Below are positions 16,382 to 23,104 of a stretch of 32,661 bases of DNA, piece by piece. Both the position numbers and the translations under genes were made by a program. Source of the stretch: Candidatus Corynebacterium gallistercoris. GTDB lineage: Bacteria > Actinomycetota > Actinomycetes > Mycobacteriales > Mycobacteriaceae. Numbering within the stretch: the first letter of the stretch is position 1; each line of letters opens with the position of its first letter. The DNA is taken from the NCBI GenBank assembly GCA_019114175.1, contig DXFZ01000091.1:1-32661 (forward strand). The letters run 5' to 3'. Under the pieces are notes generated by a model. That model worked only from the letters and a program-made list of their open reading frames with translations. It ran no database searches and was not told the origin of the DNA.

Positions 16382-16677
16382 TTCAGTCTGAAATTGAACC
16401 ACATGGCAACGGAAAGCACTACTTCGCCCCGCTATAACTGTAGAAGTAGTTGGGCACGCCCGCAGGGTGAACGGATGCTGGTCTTGGCGCGAATTGCCAC
16501 ACGGGGACTGAGGCAGTCACCAAGGCGGTCACCAAGGCGGAGACCAGGACTTGCCCTGAACCATTCCTCAATACTCATTCTTCGGCCCTTGACCTGCGGA
16601 TTTGCCAGTTTTCGGTGGGCGGGTATAGAGTATTGTTTCGTTGAACGGCACAGGCCACGAAGCCTAACGCACAACAT
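16382..16677. other. Non-coding stretch between two tRNA genes
   Basis: These 296 bases lie between divergent tRNA genes and must hold both promoters. TATAGAGT (16624-16631) is the best -10-like element for tRNA-Asn, but I see no -35 at the right distance. The stretch also holds two tandem copies of TCACCAAGGCGG (16517-16540). An open frame of 97 codons here has an arginine-rich, unnatural composition and I do not accept it. Confidence 0.5.
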
Positions 16678-16750
16678 TCCCCCATAGCTCAGTTGGCAGA
16701 GCATTCGACTGTTAATCGAAGGGTCACTGGTTCGAGCCCAGTTGGGGGAG
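16678..16750 (+). tRNA. tRNA-Asn (GTT)
   Basis: The cloverleaf is clear. The acceptor TCCCCCA pairs with TGGGGGA, the D-arm is AGCTCAGTTGGCAGAGC, and the anticodon stem TTCGA/TCGAA holds the loop CTGTTAA with anticodon GTT. The T-arm is ACTGGTTCGAGCCCAGT and the discriminator is G. CCA is not encoded. A strong terminator follows at 16762. Confidence 0.96.
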
Positions 16751-16761
16751 CTTTTCTTTTA

Positions 16762-16800
16762 CCCCGCCTCACCGGCATTCTTTGCCGGTGGGGCGGGGTT
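16762..16800 (+). terminator. Rho-independent terminator of tRNA-Asn
   Basis: CCCCGCC-T-CACCGGC (16762-16776) pairs with GCCGGTG-GGGCGGGG (16784-16798) around the loop ATTCTTT. The stem is nearly perfect over about 14 base pairs and is followed by TTT. Confidence 0.85.
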
Positions 16801-17284
16801 TCGGCCTTTATCCTCCCTACCCCTTGACTCTGGGTCCCCTCCTCCCCCTTGACTCCGGGCCCCCTTGCCCCGGCCCTCACTCCCCTCATCACCCCTCCTT
16901 GCCCCTCCAACCCTCAAACACCGAACCCCCGGAGGCTGTCAAGGCTCCAGAACAACTTTTGTCAATACTGGTTGCGAAAAACAGGCGGAAATATGAATGA
17001 GAGCCTTGACAAGATTTATCCCTCACCCTTGACAGCCCCTGACCTGCCAAAATGCACCTTTCCCAACTACAGGCCTAGCTCAGGCCCAGCTACAGACACA
17101 ACTCAGCCCTCCCCTCGATCCCCACTTCACAGTGCAGAGCCACTCCACAGGCTAGGTTGTAGCCTCATCCCAATTACAGTAACTTAAGAGTACCCTAAGC
17201 GAAGACTGAGATTTTGCTGCAAAATAGCTGTTCTACCTCGCAAATCAAGATCCCAGTACATTGACCGAAAGAGGTGTTAGAGAG
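16801..17284. other. Gene-free region with TTGAC-box array
   Basis: I see no gene in these 484 bases. The left half is extremely C-rich and includes two near-identical copies of CCCCTTGACTCYGGGYCCCC, with TTGACT at 16824-16829 and 16849-16854. Further right, TGTCAA at 16937-16942 and 16960-16965 and TTGACA at 17006-17011 and 17029-17034 form two direct pairs, each with 23-base period. They are arranged as exact mirror images about 16985.5. The right end must hold the promoter of the exported protease. AGAGGTGTTAGAGAG before ATG 17285 supplies its ribosome site. Confidence 0.5.
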
Positions 17285-18052
17285 ATGAAGCGAAAGGCCG
17301 TCGCCGTCGCCAAGAAAGCAAAAACAACCGCAATTGCCGCAGCCGCCCTGGCTGCCTTCACCACCGCCCCCGTCGCCACGGCAGAACCAGACTCGACTGC
17401 CAGCAATGGCGCAACTGCCCACGCCGGTGAACGGTTCTTCATCGAAACCTCCGCCCGCCCAATCGGTTGCACGATCAACTCTTTCATAATTGTGGATGGC
17501 GAAGCCAGCCTCCTCACCGCAGGCCACTGCATAAAAGCTGCAAAGAATGAAGGTACTCCGCTGCAGGTGAAAACTGTGAGTGGGCAGGCACTGGCGGGCA
17601 AAGAAGAATTGGGCCGCGCGACCTATCAGGTCAACCGACCCGGGCTTCTCTTTGACCGCACCAACGGCCTTCAAGATGTCGCTACACTCCCACTAGCCGA
17701 AGGGGTGGACGTGGACTACACCACTCTGAAGAGCTCTTTTACTCCATCCCTCGGCTCCTCCGAAATCCTGCGCGGATTCTTCTCCGGCGAGCCCGTTGGG
17801 CTGGGAGAACCCCGGCGCGTCACTGCAAATCTGACCGGCACTATGGTCTGCAAGGATGGCTCCACCACGGCGCGCACCTGCGGCCCCATCGTGTACGCCA
17901 ATGAACAGACTCAAGATGTTGTCGCGCTCATCCCCTCCTTCCCCGGAGATTCCGGCGGCCCGCTCACCATCTTGGGCGAGGATGGCAAGCGCCACGTCAT
18001 CGGCACCGGATCGCTGAGTCTAGGGTTGATCAGTATCTACGACAACCGGTAG
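17285..18052 (+). CDS. Exported trypsin-like serine protease
   Basis: A 255-residue secreted protease of the chymotrypsin fold. The signal peptide is residues 1-33 (lysine-rich start, hydrophobic AIAAAALAAFTTAPVATA). The triad is H81 in LLTAGHC, D131 in LQDVATLPL and S223 in FPGDSGGPL. The cysteines C62/C82 and C189/C199 sit where two disulphides are expected. Position and motifs resemble alpha-lytic-type or trypsin-like exported proteases, but there is no long pro-region. It starts at ATG 17285 (MKRKAVAVAKKAK). The gene is monocistronic, convergent with csoR 15 bases away, and lies behind the long unusual non-coding region, which hints at special regulation. Confidence 0.9.
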   Translation: MKRKAVAVAKKAKTTAIAAAALAAFTTAPVATAEPDSTASNGATAHAGERFFIETSARPIGCTINSFIIVDGEASLLTAGHCIKAAKNEGTPLQVKTVSGQALAGKEELGRATYQVNRPGLLFDRTNGLQDVATLPLAEGVDVDYTTLKSSFTPSLGSSEILRGFFSGEPVGLGEPRRVTANLTGTMVCKDGSTTARTCGPIVYANEQTQDVVALIPSFPGDSGGPLTILGEDGKRHVIGTGSLSLGLISIYDNR

Positions 18053-18067
18053 TTACAACCCAACCCC

Positions 18068-18355
18068 CTACTTCACCAGCCGCGCGATCGCCGCAGACGC
18101 CTCCGCGAGCTTCGCCTCCCCCTCCTCCTCACTAGCCTGCGCGGCGTGCAGAACACAATGCTGCATGTGGTCATCCAGAAGACCCAGGGACACGGACTTC
18201 AGCGCCGATTGCAGCGCGCTGACCTGCGTCAGGATGTCGATGCAGTACTGCTCCTCCTCCACCATCCGGTGGATTCCGCGCACCTGCCCCTCGATCCGCT
18301 TCAGCCGCTGCAGGTAGCGTTTCTTGTCCGTCAGGTATCCGTGGTCCTCACTCAT
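18068..18355 (-). CDS. csoR: Copper-sensing transcriptional repressor
   Basis: A 95-residue CsoR-family repressor, an all-helical DNA-binding protein that lets go of its operator when it binds Cu(I). The copper ligands are present as C38 (QYCIDIL), H63 and C67 (DDHMQHCV), matching the Cys-His-Cys set of M. tuberculosis CsoR. RLKRIEGQVRGIHRMVEE is the family's basic N-terminal helix. The start codon overlaps the copA stop by four bases (ATGA), so copA and csoR are translated together and CsoR controls its own operon from the operator at 20647-20667. A nickel or persulphide sensor of the same family is less likely given the copA partner. Confidence 0.95.
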   Translation of the reverse strand: MSEDHGYLTDKKRYLQRLKRIEGQVRGIHRMVEEEQYCIDILTQVSALQSALKSVSLGLLDDHMQHCVLHAAQASEEEGEAKLAEASAAIARLVK

Positions 18356-20601
18356 TTCCCAAATCCTCTCAGCCTCAAACTGTTGCTCACCACGAACACG
18401 CTGGAGAGCGCCATCGCCGCGCCGGCCAGCATCGGGTTGAGCAGCCCCAGCGCCGCCAGCGGTATTGCAGCCACATTGTATGCGAAGGCCCAGAAGAGGT
18501 TGCCCTTGATTGTTTTCAGCGTTTTCCTCGCCAATGCCACTGCATCGGCCGCTGCGTTCAGGTCATCGCGGACCAGGGTGATGTCCGCTGCTTCCCGCGC
18601 GGCATCTGTGCCCGCCCCCATCGCGAGGCCGAGGTTGGCTTGGGCGAGCGCGGCGGCGTCGTTCACTCCATCACCAACCATGGCAACCACCGCGCCTTCT
18701 CGCTGCAACCTGGCCACGTGATCGACCTTGTCCTGCGGCATCACGCCTGCGATGACTTCCTCGATCCCCACCTCACCGGCCACGGCTTTCGCGACGGGTT
18801 CGGCGTCTCCGGTGAGCAGGATCGGGCGCAGGCCCATGTCCTTGAGCCGCCGGATGCCTTCCGCGCTGGTTTCCTTCACCGCGTCTGCGACGTGGATCGC
18901 GCCGCGGTACTCGCCGTCGATGACCACGGGCACGGTGGTTGTTGTGTTGTTTTCGTGCGACGCCACCCCCGCCTCATCGCCTTCCGCAAACCCGCGGCCA
19001 ATAGCGACCAGCTGGCTGCGGGTCTCACCTGAGGCGTCGGTGGTGGTGACGGTAGCCTGCACGCCGCGGCCGGGGATCGACTGGAAATCTTTGACCTTTC
19101 CCAAGTCCTCACCGGTGTCCTTGGCGTGCGCTTTCGCTGCGCGGGCGATGGCCTGGGCGATGGGGTGCTCAGAGTAGTCCTCCACGGCACCGGCGAGGGT
19201 CAACACACCGTCATCGGAGTCAACCACTTCCATCTGCCCGGTGGTGACGGTGCCGGTCTTGTCTAGCACGATGGTGTCCACTCCGCGGGCCTGCTCCAGG
19301 ACCTCGGGACCCTTGATGAGGACACCCATCTGGGCACCCCGGCCCGTGCCGACCAGCAGCGCGGTAGGCGTGGCCAGGCCGAGGGCGCAGGGGCACGCGA
19401 TGATGAGCACCGCAACGGCGGAGCTGAAGGCGTGGGCGACGTTGCCGTCGATGAGCAGCCACCCGGCGAGGGTCGCCAGGGCGAGGGCGATGACGACGGG
19501 CACGAACACGCCGGAGACCTTGTCCGCAATGCGCTGGACCTCTGCCTTGCCGGATTGGGCCTGCTCCACCATCTTCGCCATCTGCGCGAGTTGGGTGTCG
19601 CTGCCCACGGCGGTGGCCTCGATGACAAGCCGGCCGGACTCGTTGACGGTAGCGCCGGTGACCTCGGAGCCGGGGCTGACTTCCACGGGGACGGACTCGC
19701 CGGTGAGCATGGATTCGTTGACCGCGCTGTGGCCTTCCACGACCTCGCCATCTGTGGCGATTTTTTCGCCCGGGCGGGCAACGAAGTGCATGCCGGGGCG
19801 GAGCTGGTCAATGGGCACGCGTTGTTCGGTTCCGTCGCGCAGGATGGCGACGTCCTTCGCGCCGAGCTCACTCAAGGCCCGCAGGGCGTCCCCGGCGCGG
19901 TGCTTGGCACGCTTTTCGAAGTAGCGCCCGGCCAGCACGAAGGTGATCACGCCGCTGGCGACTTCGAGGTAGATGCCCCCGGCAGCGTCTCCCCCGGTGT
20001 TGATGAGGTGCCAACCGTGGGTCATCCCGGGTTCGCCTGCATGTCCCAGGAAGAGCGCGTAGAGGCTCCACAGGAATGCAGACAGGGTGCCCACGGTGAT
20101 GAGCGTGTCCATGGTGGCCGCGCCGTGCTTGAGGTTCACCCAGGTGGCGCGGTGGAAGGGCCAGCCGGCCCACACGACCACGGGCGCGGCGAGGGTGAGG
20201 GAGAGCCACTGCCAGTAGGTGAATTGCAGCGGCGGGATCATCGCCAGGATGATCACGGGCACGGAGAGGACCACGGCTCCGATGAGGCGCTGGCGCAGGC
20301 TGGTCAGTTCGCGGGATTCCGGTTGGGCGGAGTTGCCCTGGGAGTCTGCGCCCGCGTGGGATTCATCAGCGGCCGGTGTGGCTGGCTCCGGCACATGCGC
20401 TTGGTAGCCGAGCTTTTCCACCGTCTCGATGAACTCCGCGGGGTCATCCAGGCGGGATTGGTCCTGGGCTGTGATCTGCGCCTTTTCGGTCGCGTAGTTG
20501 ACGCTGGCCTCCACGCCATCGAGCTTGTTTAGCTTCTTTTCGATGCGGTTGGCGCAGGAGGCGCAGGTCATGCCCTCAATGTTGAGGTCGATGGAGGACA
20601 A
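18352..20601 (-). CDS. copA: Copper-exporting P1B-type ATPase
   Basis: A 749-residue copper ATPase that pumps Cu(I) out across the cell membrane. An N-terminal heavy-metal domain has GMTCASC (C13, C16). The membrane CPC is at residues 403-405 (IACPCALGLATP), the phosphorylated D447 is in DKTGTVTTG, and the hinge is MVGDGVNDAAALAQANLG. TGES of the actuator domain is at about 300. The start is a TTG at 20601-20599, because a stop lies just upstream in frame and no ATG or GTG is available. An 11-bp hairpin and the CsoR operator lie directly upstream. The gene heads the copA-csoR operon. The N-domain contains a copy of the dispersed motif (18949-18973), reading AGVASHENNTTTT in what should be a surface loop. 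Confidence 0.96.
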   Translation of the reverse strand: MSSIDLNIEGMTCASCANRIEKKLNKLDGVEASVNYATEKAQITAQDQSRLDDPAEFIETVEKLGYQAHVPEPATPAADESHAGADSQGNSAQPESRELTSLRQRLIGAVVLSVPVIILAMIPPLQFTYWQWLSLTLAAPVVVWAGWPFHRATWVNLKHGAATMDTLITVGTLSAFLWSLYALFLGHAGEPGMTHGWHLINTGGDAAGGIYLEVASGVITFVLAGRYFEKRAKHRAGDALRALSELGAKDVAILRDGTEQRVPIDQLRPGMHFVARPGEKIATDGEVVEGHSAVNESMLTGESVPVEVSPGSEVTGATVNESGRLVIEATAVGSDTQLAQMAKMVEQAQSGKAEVQRIADKVSGVFVPVVIALALATLAGWLLIDGNVAHAFSSAVAVLIIACPCALGLATPTALLVGTGRGAQMGVLIKGPEVLEQARGVDTIVLDKTGTVTTGQMEVVDSDDGVLTLAGAVEDYSEHPIAQAIARAAKAHAKDTGEDLGKVKDFQSIPGRGVQATVTTTDASGETRSQLVAIGRGFAEGDEAGVASHENNTTTTVPVVIDGEYRGAIHVADAVKETSAEGIRRLKDMGLRPILLTGDAEPVAKAVAGEVGIEEVIAGVMPQDKVDHVARLQREGAVVAMVGDGVNDAAALAQANLGLAMGAGTDAAREAADITLVRDDLNAAADAVALARKTLKTIKGNLFWAFAYNVAAIPLAALGLLNPMLAGAAMALSSVFVVSNSLRLRGFGK
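18949..18973 (+). repeat. Dispersed motif, copy 5 (in copA)
   Basis: TTTTCGTGCGACGCCACCCC and then CGCC. Core 18956-18964. It points against the gene, which reads AGVASHENN in a surface loop of the nucleotide-binding domain. Confidence 0.7.
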
Positions 20602-20619
20602 GGTGTCATCACGCTTTCA

Positions 20620-20647
20620 GTTCTGGTTGTGTCCTAACAACCAGAAC
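20620..20647 (-). promoter_or_regulatory. Hairpin in the copA leader
   Basis: GTTCTGGTTGT (20620-20630) and ACAACCAGAAC (20637-20647) are perfect 11-bp inverted arms around a 6-base loop. They lie 18 bases before the copA TTG codon and directly beside the CsoR operator. It may be a second protein-binding site or an RNA hairpin that affects translation from the TTG. Confidence 0.55.
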
Positions 20648-20667
20648 TATACCCCCAGGGGGTATAG
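20647..20667. promoter_or_regulatory. CsoR operator of copA-csoR
   Basis: TATACCCCCAGGGGGTATA with one further matched base on each side is a perfect 21-bp palindrome. The G/C-run flanked by TATA matches the operator type bound by CsoR repressors. It lies 46 bases upstream of the copA start codon, as expected for copper-relieved repression. Confidence 0.85.
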
Positions 20668-20704
20668 AACACAAGGGGTGCGGTGCATGAACCAGCCCGG
20701 CGGA

Positions 20705-21376
20705 TCAGTATCCGCGCTCAATCCACTCCTGCAGGTGCGGAGCCTCTGCGCCGATGCTCGTGGCATCGCCATGGCCGGTGTAAACCTCGGTGTGGCCAGG
20801 CAGGGTCAGCAGCCGGTGGCGGATGGACTCGATGATGGTGCCGAAGTCACTGAAGCTGCGGCCCGTCGCCCCTGGCCCGCCAGCAAACAGCGTGTCCCCG
20901 GAGAAGAGCACATCCGCCTCCGGCAGGTAGAACGCGCAAGATCCCGGGGAGTGGCCAGGGGTATTCATCACGTCCAGGCGCGTGCCCGCGATGCTAAAGT
21001 TCTGCCCCTCATGGAGTTCCTGCGGCTGAAAGCCCGGGTGGGTTTCCTTCCACAGCATCATGTCCCCCGGGTGCACCAGCACGCGGGTATCGAGCTCGCG
21101 GGCCAGTTCTGGGGCCACGGTGATGTGGTCATTGTGCGCGTGGGAGCACAGCACGCCGCGCACCTCGCGGTTGCCCACAGCCTCGATGATGGGCGCGGCA
21201 TCGTGGGCAGCGTCCACGATGAAGCATTCATCATCATTACCCAGGATCCAGATGTTGTTGTCCACTTCCCACTCGCCGCCATCGAGGGCAAACACGCCGT
21301 GGGTCACCACGCGCTCAATGCGCAGGCCCGTGGAGGAGTTTCCGGAAAAGACAGTGGCCGGTGTGTTGCTTGTCAT
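20705..21376 (-). CDS. Metallo-beta-lactamase-fold hydrolase, mscR partner
   Basis: A 223-residue metal-dependent hydrolase of the glyoxalase II type. The metal-binding HxHxDH is H79-A-H81-N-D83-H84 (CSHAHNDHI), with H142 (TPGHSPGS), D161 (FSGDTLF) and H202 (TGHGDAT) completing the two-metal site. The gene lies 21 bases after mscR on the same strand, which is the known actinobacterial pairing. There the dehydrogenase makes S-formyl-mycothiol and the hydrolase is thought to release formate. I set the start at ATG 21376-21374; a TTG just before it would add one residue. GGGTGATT may serve as the ribosome site. Confidence 0.9.
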   Translation of the reverse strand: MTSNTPATVFSGNSSTGLRIERVVTHGVFALDGGEWEVDNNIWILGNDDECFIVDAAHDAAPIIEAVGNREVRGVLCSHAHNDHITVAPELARELDTRVLVHPGDMMLWKETHPGFQPQELHEGQNFSIAGTRLDVMNTPGHSPGSCAFYLPEADVLFSGDTLFAGGPGATGRSFSDFGTIIESIRHRLLTLPGHTEVYTGHGDATSIGAEAPHLQEWIERGY

Positions 21377-21397
21377 CAAAAATCACCCGTTCTTCGG

Positions 21398-22528
21398 TTA
21401 GTTCTTGAGTTCCACGACGCTGCGCAGAACCTTGCCCTGCTTCATCTTCTCGAAGGCGGCTTCCACGTCCCCGAGGCCCACGCGCTCATCCACGAATCGG
21501 TCGAGCGGCAGCTGCCCCTCGGTGAACAGGTCCACGTACATGGGGAAGTCCCGCTCCGGCAGGCAATCGCCGTACCAGGAGGACTTCAGGGATCCGCCGC
21601 GCCCGAAGACGTCCAACAGCGGCAGCTCCAGCGTCATCTCCGGGGTGGGCACGCCCACCAGCACCACGCGGCCAGCCAGGTCTCGCATGTAGAAGGCCTG
21701 CTTGTAGGTCTTCGGCAGACCCACGGCGTCGACCACCACGTCCGTGCCGAAGCCGCCGGTGAGCTCGCGCACCTGGTCAATGAGCTCATCATCGCTCAAG
21801 TCAGAGGAGTTGATGGTGTGCGTCGCCCCGAACTCCTTCTTGGCCCGCTCCAGCTTCTCGTCGGAGACGTCGATGGCGATGATGGTGGTCGCACCGGCCA
21901 GCTTGGCGCCGGCCACGGCGGACATGCCCACGCCGCCCACGCCGATCACGGCAATGGATTCCCCTCGCTTAACCTCACCGGTGTTTACCGCGGCACCCAG
22001 CCCGGCCATCACGCCGCAGCCCAGGAGGCCCGCCACGGCAGGGTCTGCATGCTCGTTCACCTTGGTGCACTGCCCCTCATGGACCAGCGTCTTTTCCGCG
22101 AAAGCACCGATGCCCAGTGCCGGCTCCAGCTCGGTGCCATCGGTGAGCGTCATCTTCTTCGACGCATTGTGGGTATCGAAGCAGTACTTCAGTTCACCCT
22201 TCTTGCAGGCTCGGCACTCGCCGCACACGGCGCGCCAGTTCAGCACCACGTAATCGCCTTCGGCAACGTGTGTCACGCGCTCGCCGACCTGCTCCACCAC
22301 GCCGGCGGCCTCGTGGCCCAGGAGGAATGGGTAGTCGTCCGTGATGGCGCCTTCCTTGTAGGCCAGGTCCGTGTGGCACACGCCGCAGGCCTGGATTTTG
22401 ACGATCACGTCATTGGCTCCCGGTTCCGGGATGACCACATCCACCATCTCCACCGGCTCGTTCTTTGCCCTAGAGATAATGCCCTTAACGGTCTGCTCGC
22501 CAGTCTGCTTGCCTGCTTGCTCGGCCAT
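21398..22528 (-). CDS. mscR: S-(hydroxymethyl)mycothiol dehydrogenase
   Basis: A 376-residue zinc alcohol dehydrogenase of class III type that uses mycothiol, oxidising the formaldehyde-mycothiol adduct and also reducing S-nitrosomycothiol. Catalytic zinc ligands are in ACGVCHTD (C51) and GHEAAGVV (H72), and the structural zinc is held by C102, C105, C108 and C116. The NAD-binding GVGGVG is at about residues 195-200. The start at ATG 22528 has GGAG 12 bases upstream. Family members with this sequence type ([31 protein letters not shown]) are called MscR, FadH or AdhE in actinobacteria. It is the first gene of a two-gene operon with the metallo-beta-lactamase gene. Confidence 0.94.
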   Translation of the reverse strand: MAEQAGKQTGEQTVKGIISRAKNEPVEMVDVVIPEPGANDVIVKIQACGVCHTDLAYKEGAITDDYPFLLGHEAAGVVEQVGERVTHVAEGDYVVLNWRAVCGECRACKKGELKYCFDTHNASKKMTLTDGTELEPALGIGAFAEKTLVHEGQCTKVNEHADPAVAGLLGCGVMAGLGAAVNTGEVKRGESIAVIGVGGVGMSAVAGAKLAGATTIIAIDVSDEKLERAKKEFGATHTINSSDLSDDELIDQVRELTGGFGTDVVVDAVGLPKTYKQAFYMRDLAGRVVLVGVPTPEMTLELPLLDVFGRGGSLKSSWYGDCLPERDFPMYVDLFTEGQLPLDRFVDERVGLGDVEAAFEKMKQGKVLRSVVELKN

Positions 22529-22761
22529 TCTCTTCGCTCCTCGATCTTTCGCTTCATTTGGTCCAAAACAGTTCCATGTCTATTCCATGTCTGTTGGAAC
22601 TCGGATCCTCGCTTACTCCTTCCCATGCCTACCAAAACTCCGTCATCCCTGCTCACGGCAATTTTTGGCAATTGTTTCCATTAGCCTTCTTCGCGTAGTA
22701 TGTCCGCGTAGGAAGTCACCGCACACCCACTCAGGCGTTTGGGCACATAGAAGGAGTTCAC
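22529..22761. promoter_or_regulatory. Divergent control region of mscR and the YtxH-like gene
   Basis: These 233 bases are less GC-rich than their surroundings. TTCCATGTCTGTTGGAA (22583-22599) is an inverted repeat with 5-bp arms, and an extra copy of TTCCATGTCT precedes it at 22572-22581. Together they look like a candidate operator for mscR. TAGTAT (22696-22701) is a possible -10 for the YtxH-like gene. A direct repeat of GGCAATT lies at about 22655-22673. Confidence 0.4.
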
Positions 22762-23094
22762 ATGATCCAGTTCGTTGTCGGGGCCGCAGCCGGTTACCTC
22801 ATGGGCACCAAGGCGGGGCGGCGCCGGTACGAGCAGATCCGCCGCGGCTACGAAACCGCCGTGAACTCCGATGTCACCAAGGCAGCCGTCCGCGCCGGCC
22901 GCAAGGCCATCGCCAACAAGCTGGATCCGGAGCCTCGCATGCACGAGGTGCGGGATCTCAACAGATCGACCCGCAGCAGCCTCGCCGATGGCCACACCAT
23001 CGTGGAGGCCGACCACGCCCACCCGAATGACCAGGTGGATCCCCCGCGCTCCGACAAGAACGCCAAGTCCAGCAAGAACCCCTTCAAGCGCTAG
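22762..23094 (+). CDS. YtxH-like membrane-associated protein
   Basis: A 110-residue protein whose N-terminus MIQFVVGAAAGYLMGTKAGRRRYEQI is the pattern of YtxH-like proteins. It is a short glycine-rich membrane stretch ending in GTKAGRRRYEQIR. The rest is hydrophilic, Asp/His/Lys-rich and probably disordered. Homologues in corynebacteria and mycobacteria are small envelope-associated proteins of unknown role. The ribosome site AGAAGGAG sits six bases before ATG 22762. It stands alone between mscR (divergent) and dnaG (convergent, 10 bases away). Confidence 0.8.
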   Translation: MIQFVVGAAAGYLMGTKAGRRRYEQIRRGYETAVNSDVTKAAVRAGRKAIANKLDPEPRMHEVRDLNRSTRSSLADGHTIVEADHAHPNDQVDPPRSDKNAKSSKNPFKR

Positions 23095-23104
23095 CCGCAC
23101 ACCG

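Noticed and set aside
16517..16540. Two tandem copies of TCACCAAGGCGG as a CRISPR or iteron array
   Set aside because: Only two units with no spacer; most likely a chance or slippage duplication.
16394..16687. 97-codon frame between the tRNA genes
   Set aside because: It is Arg/Ser-rich, has no ribosome site and runs into tRNA-Asn.
22405..22671. 88-codon minus-strand frame overlapping the mscR start
   Set aside because: Basic, unstructured composition; it overlaps the well-supported mscR gene and its control region.
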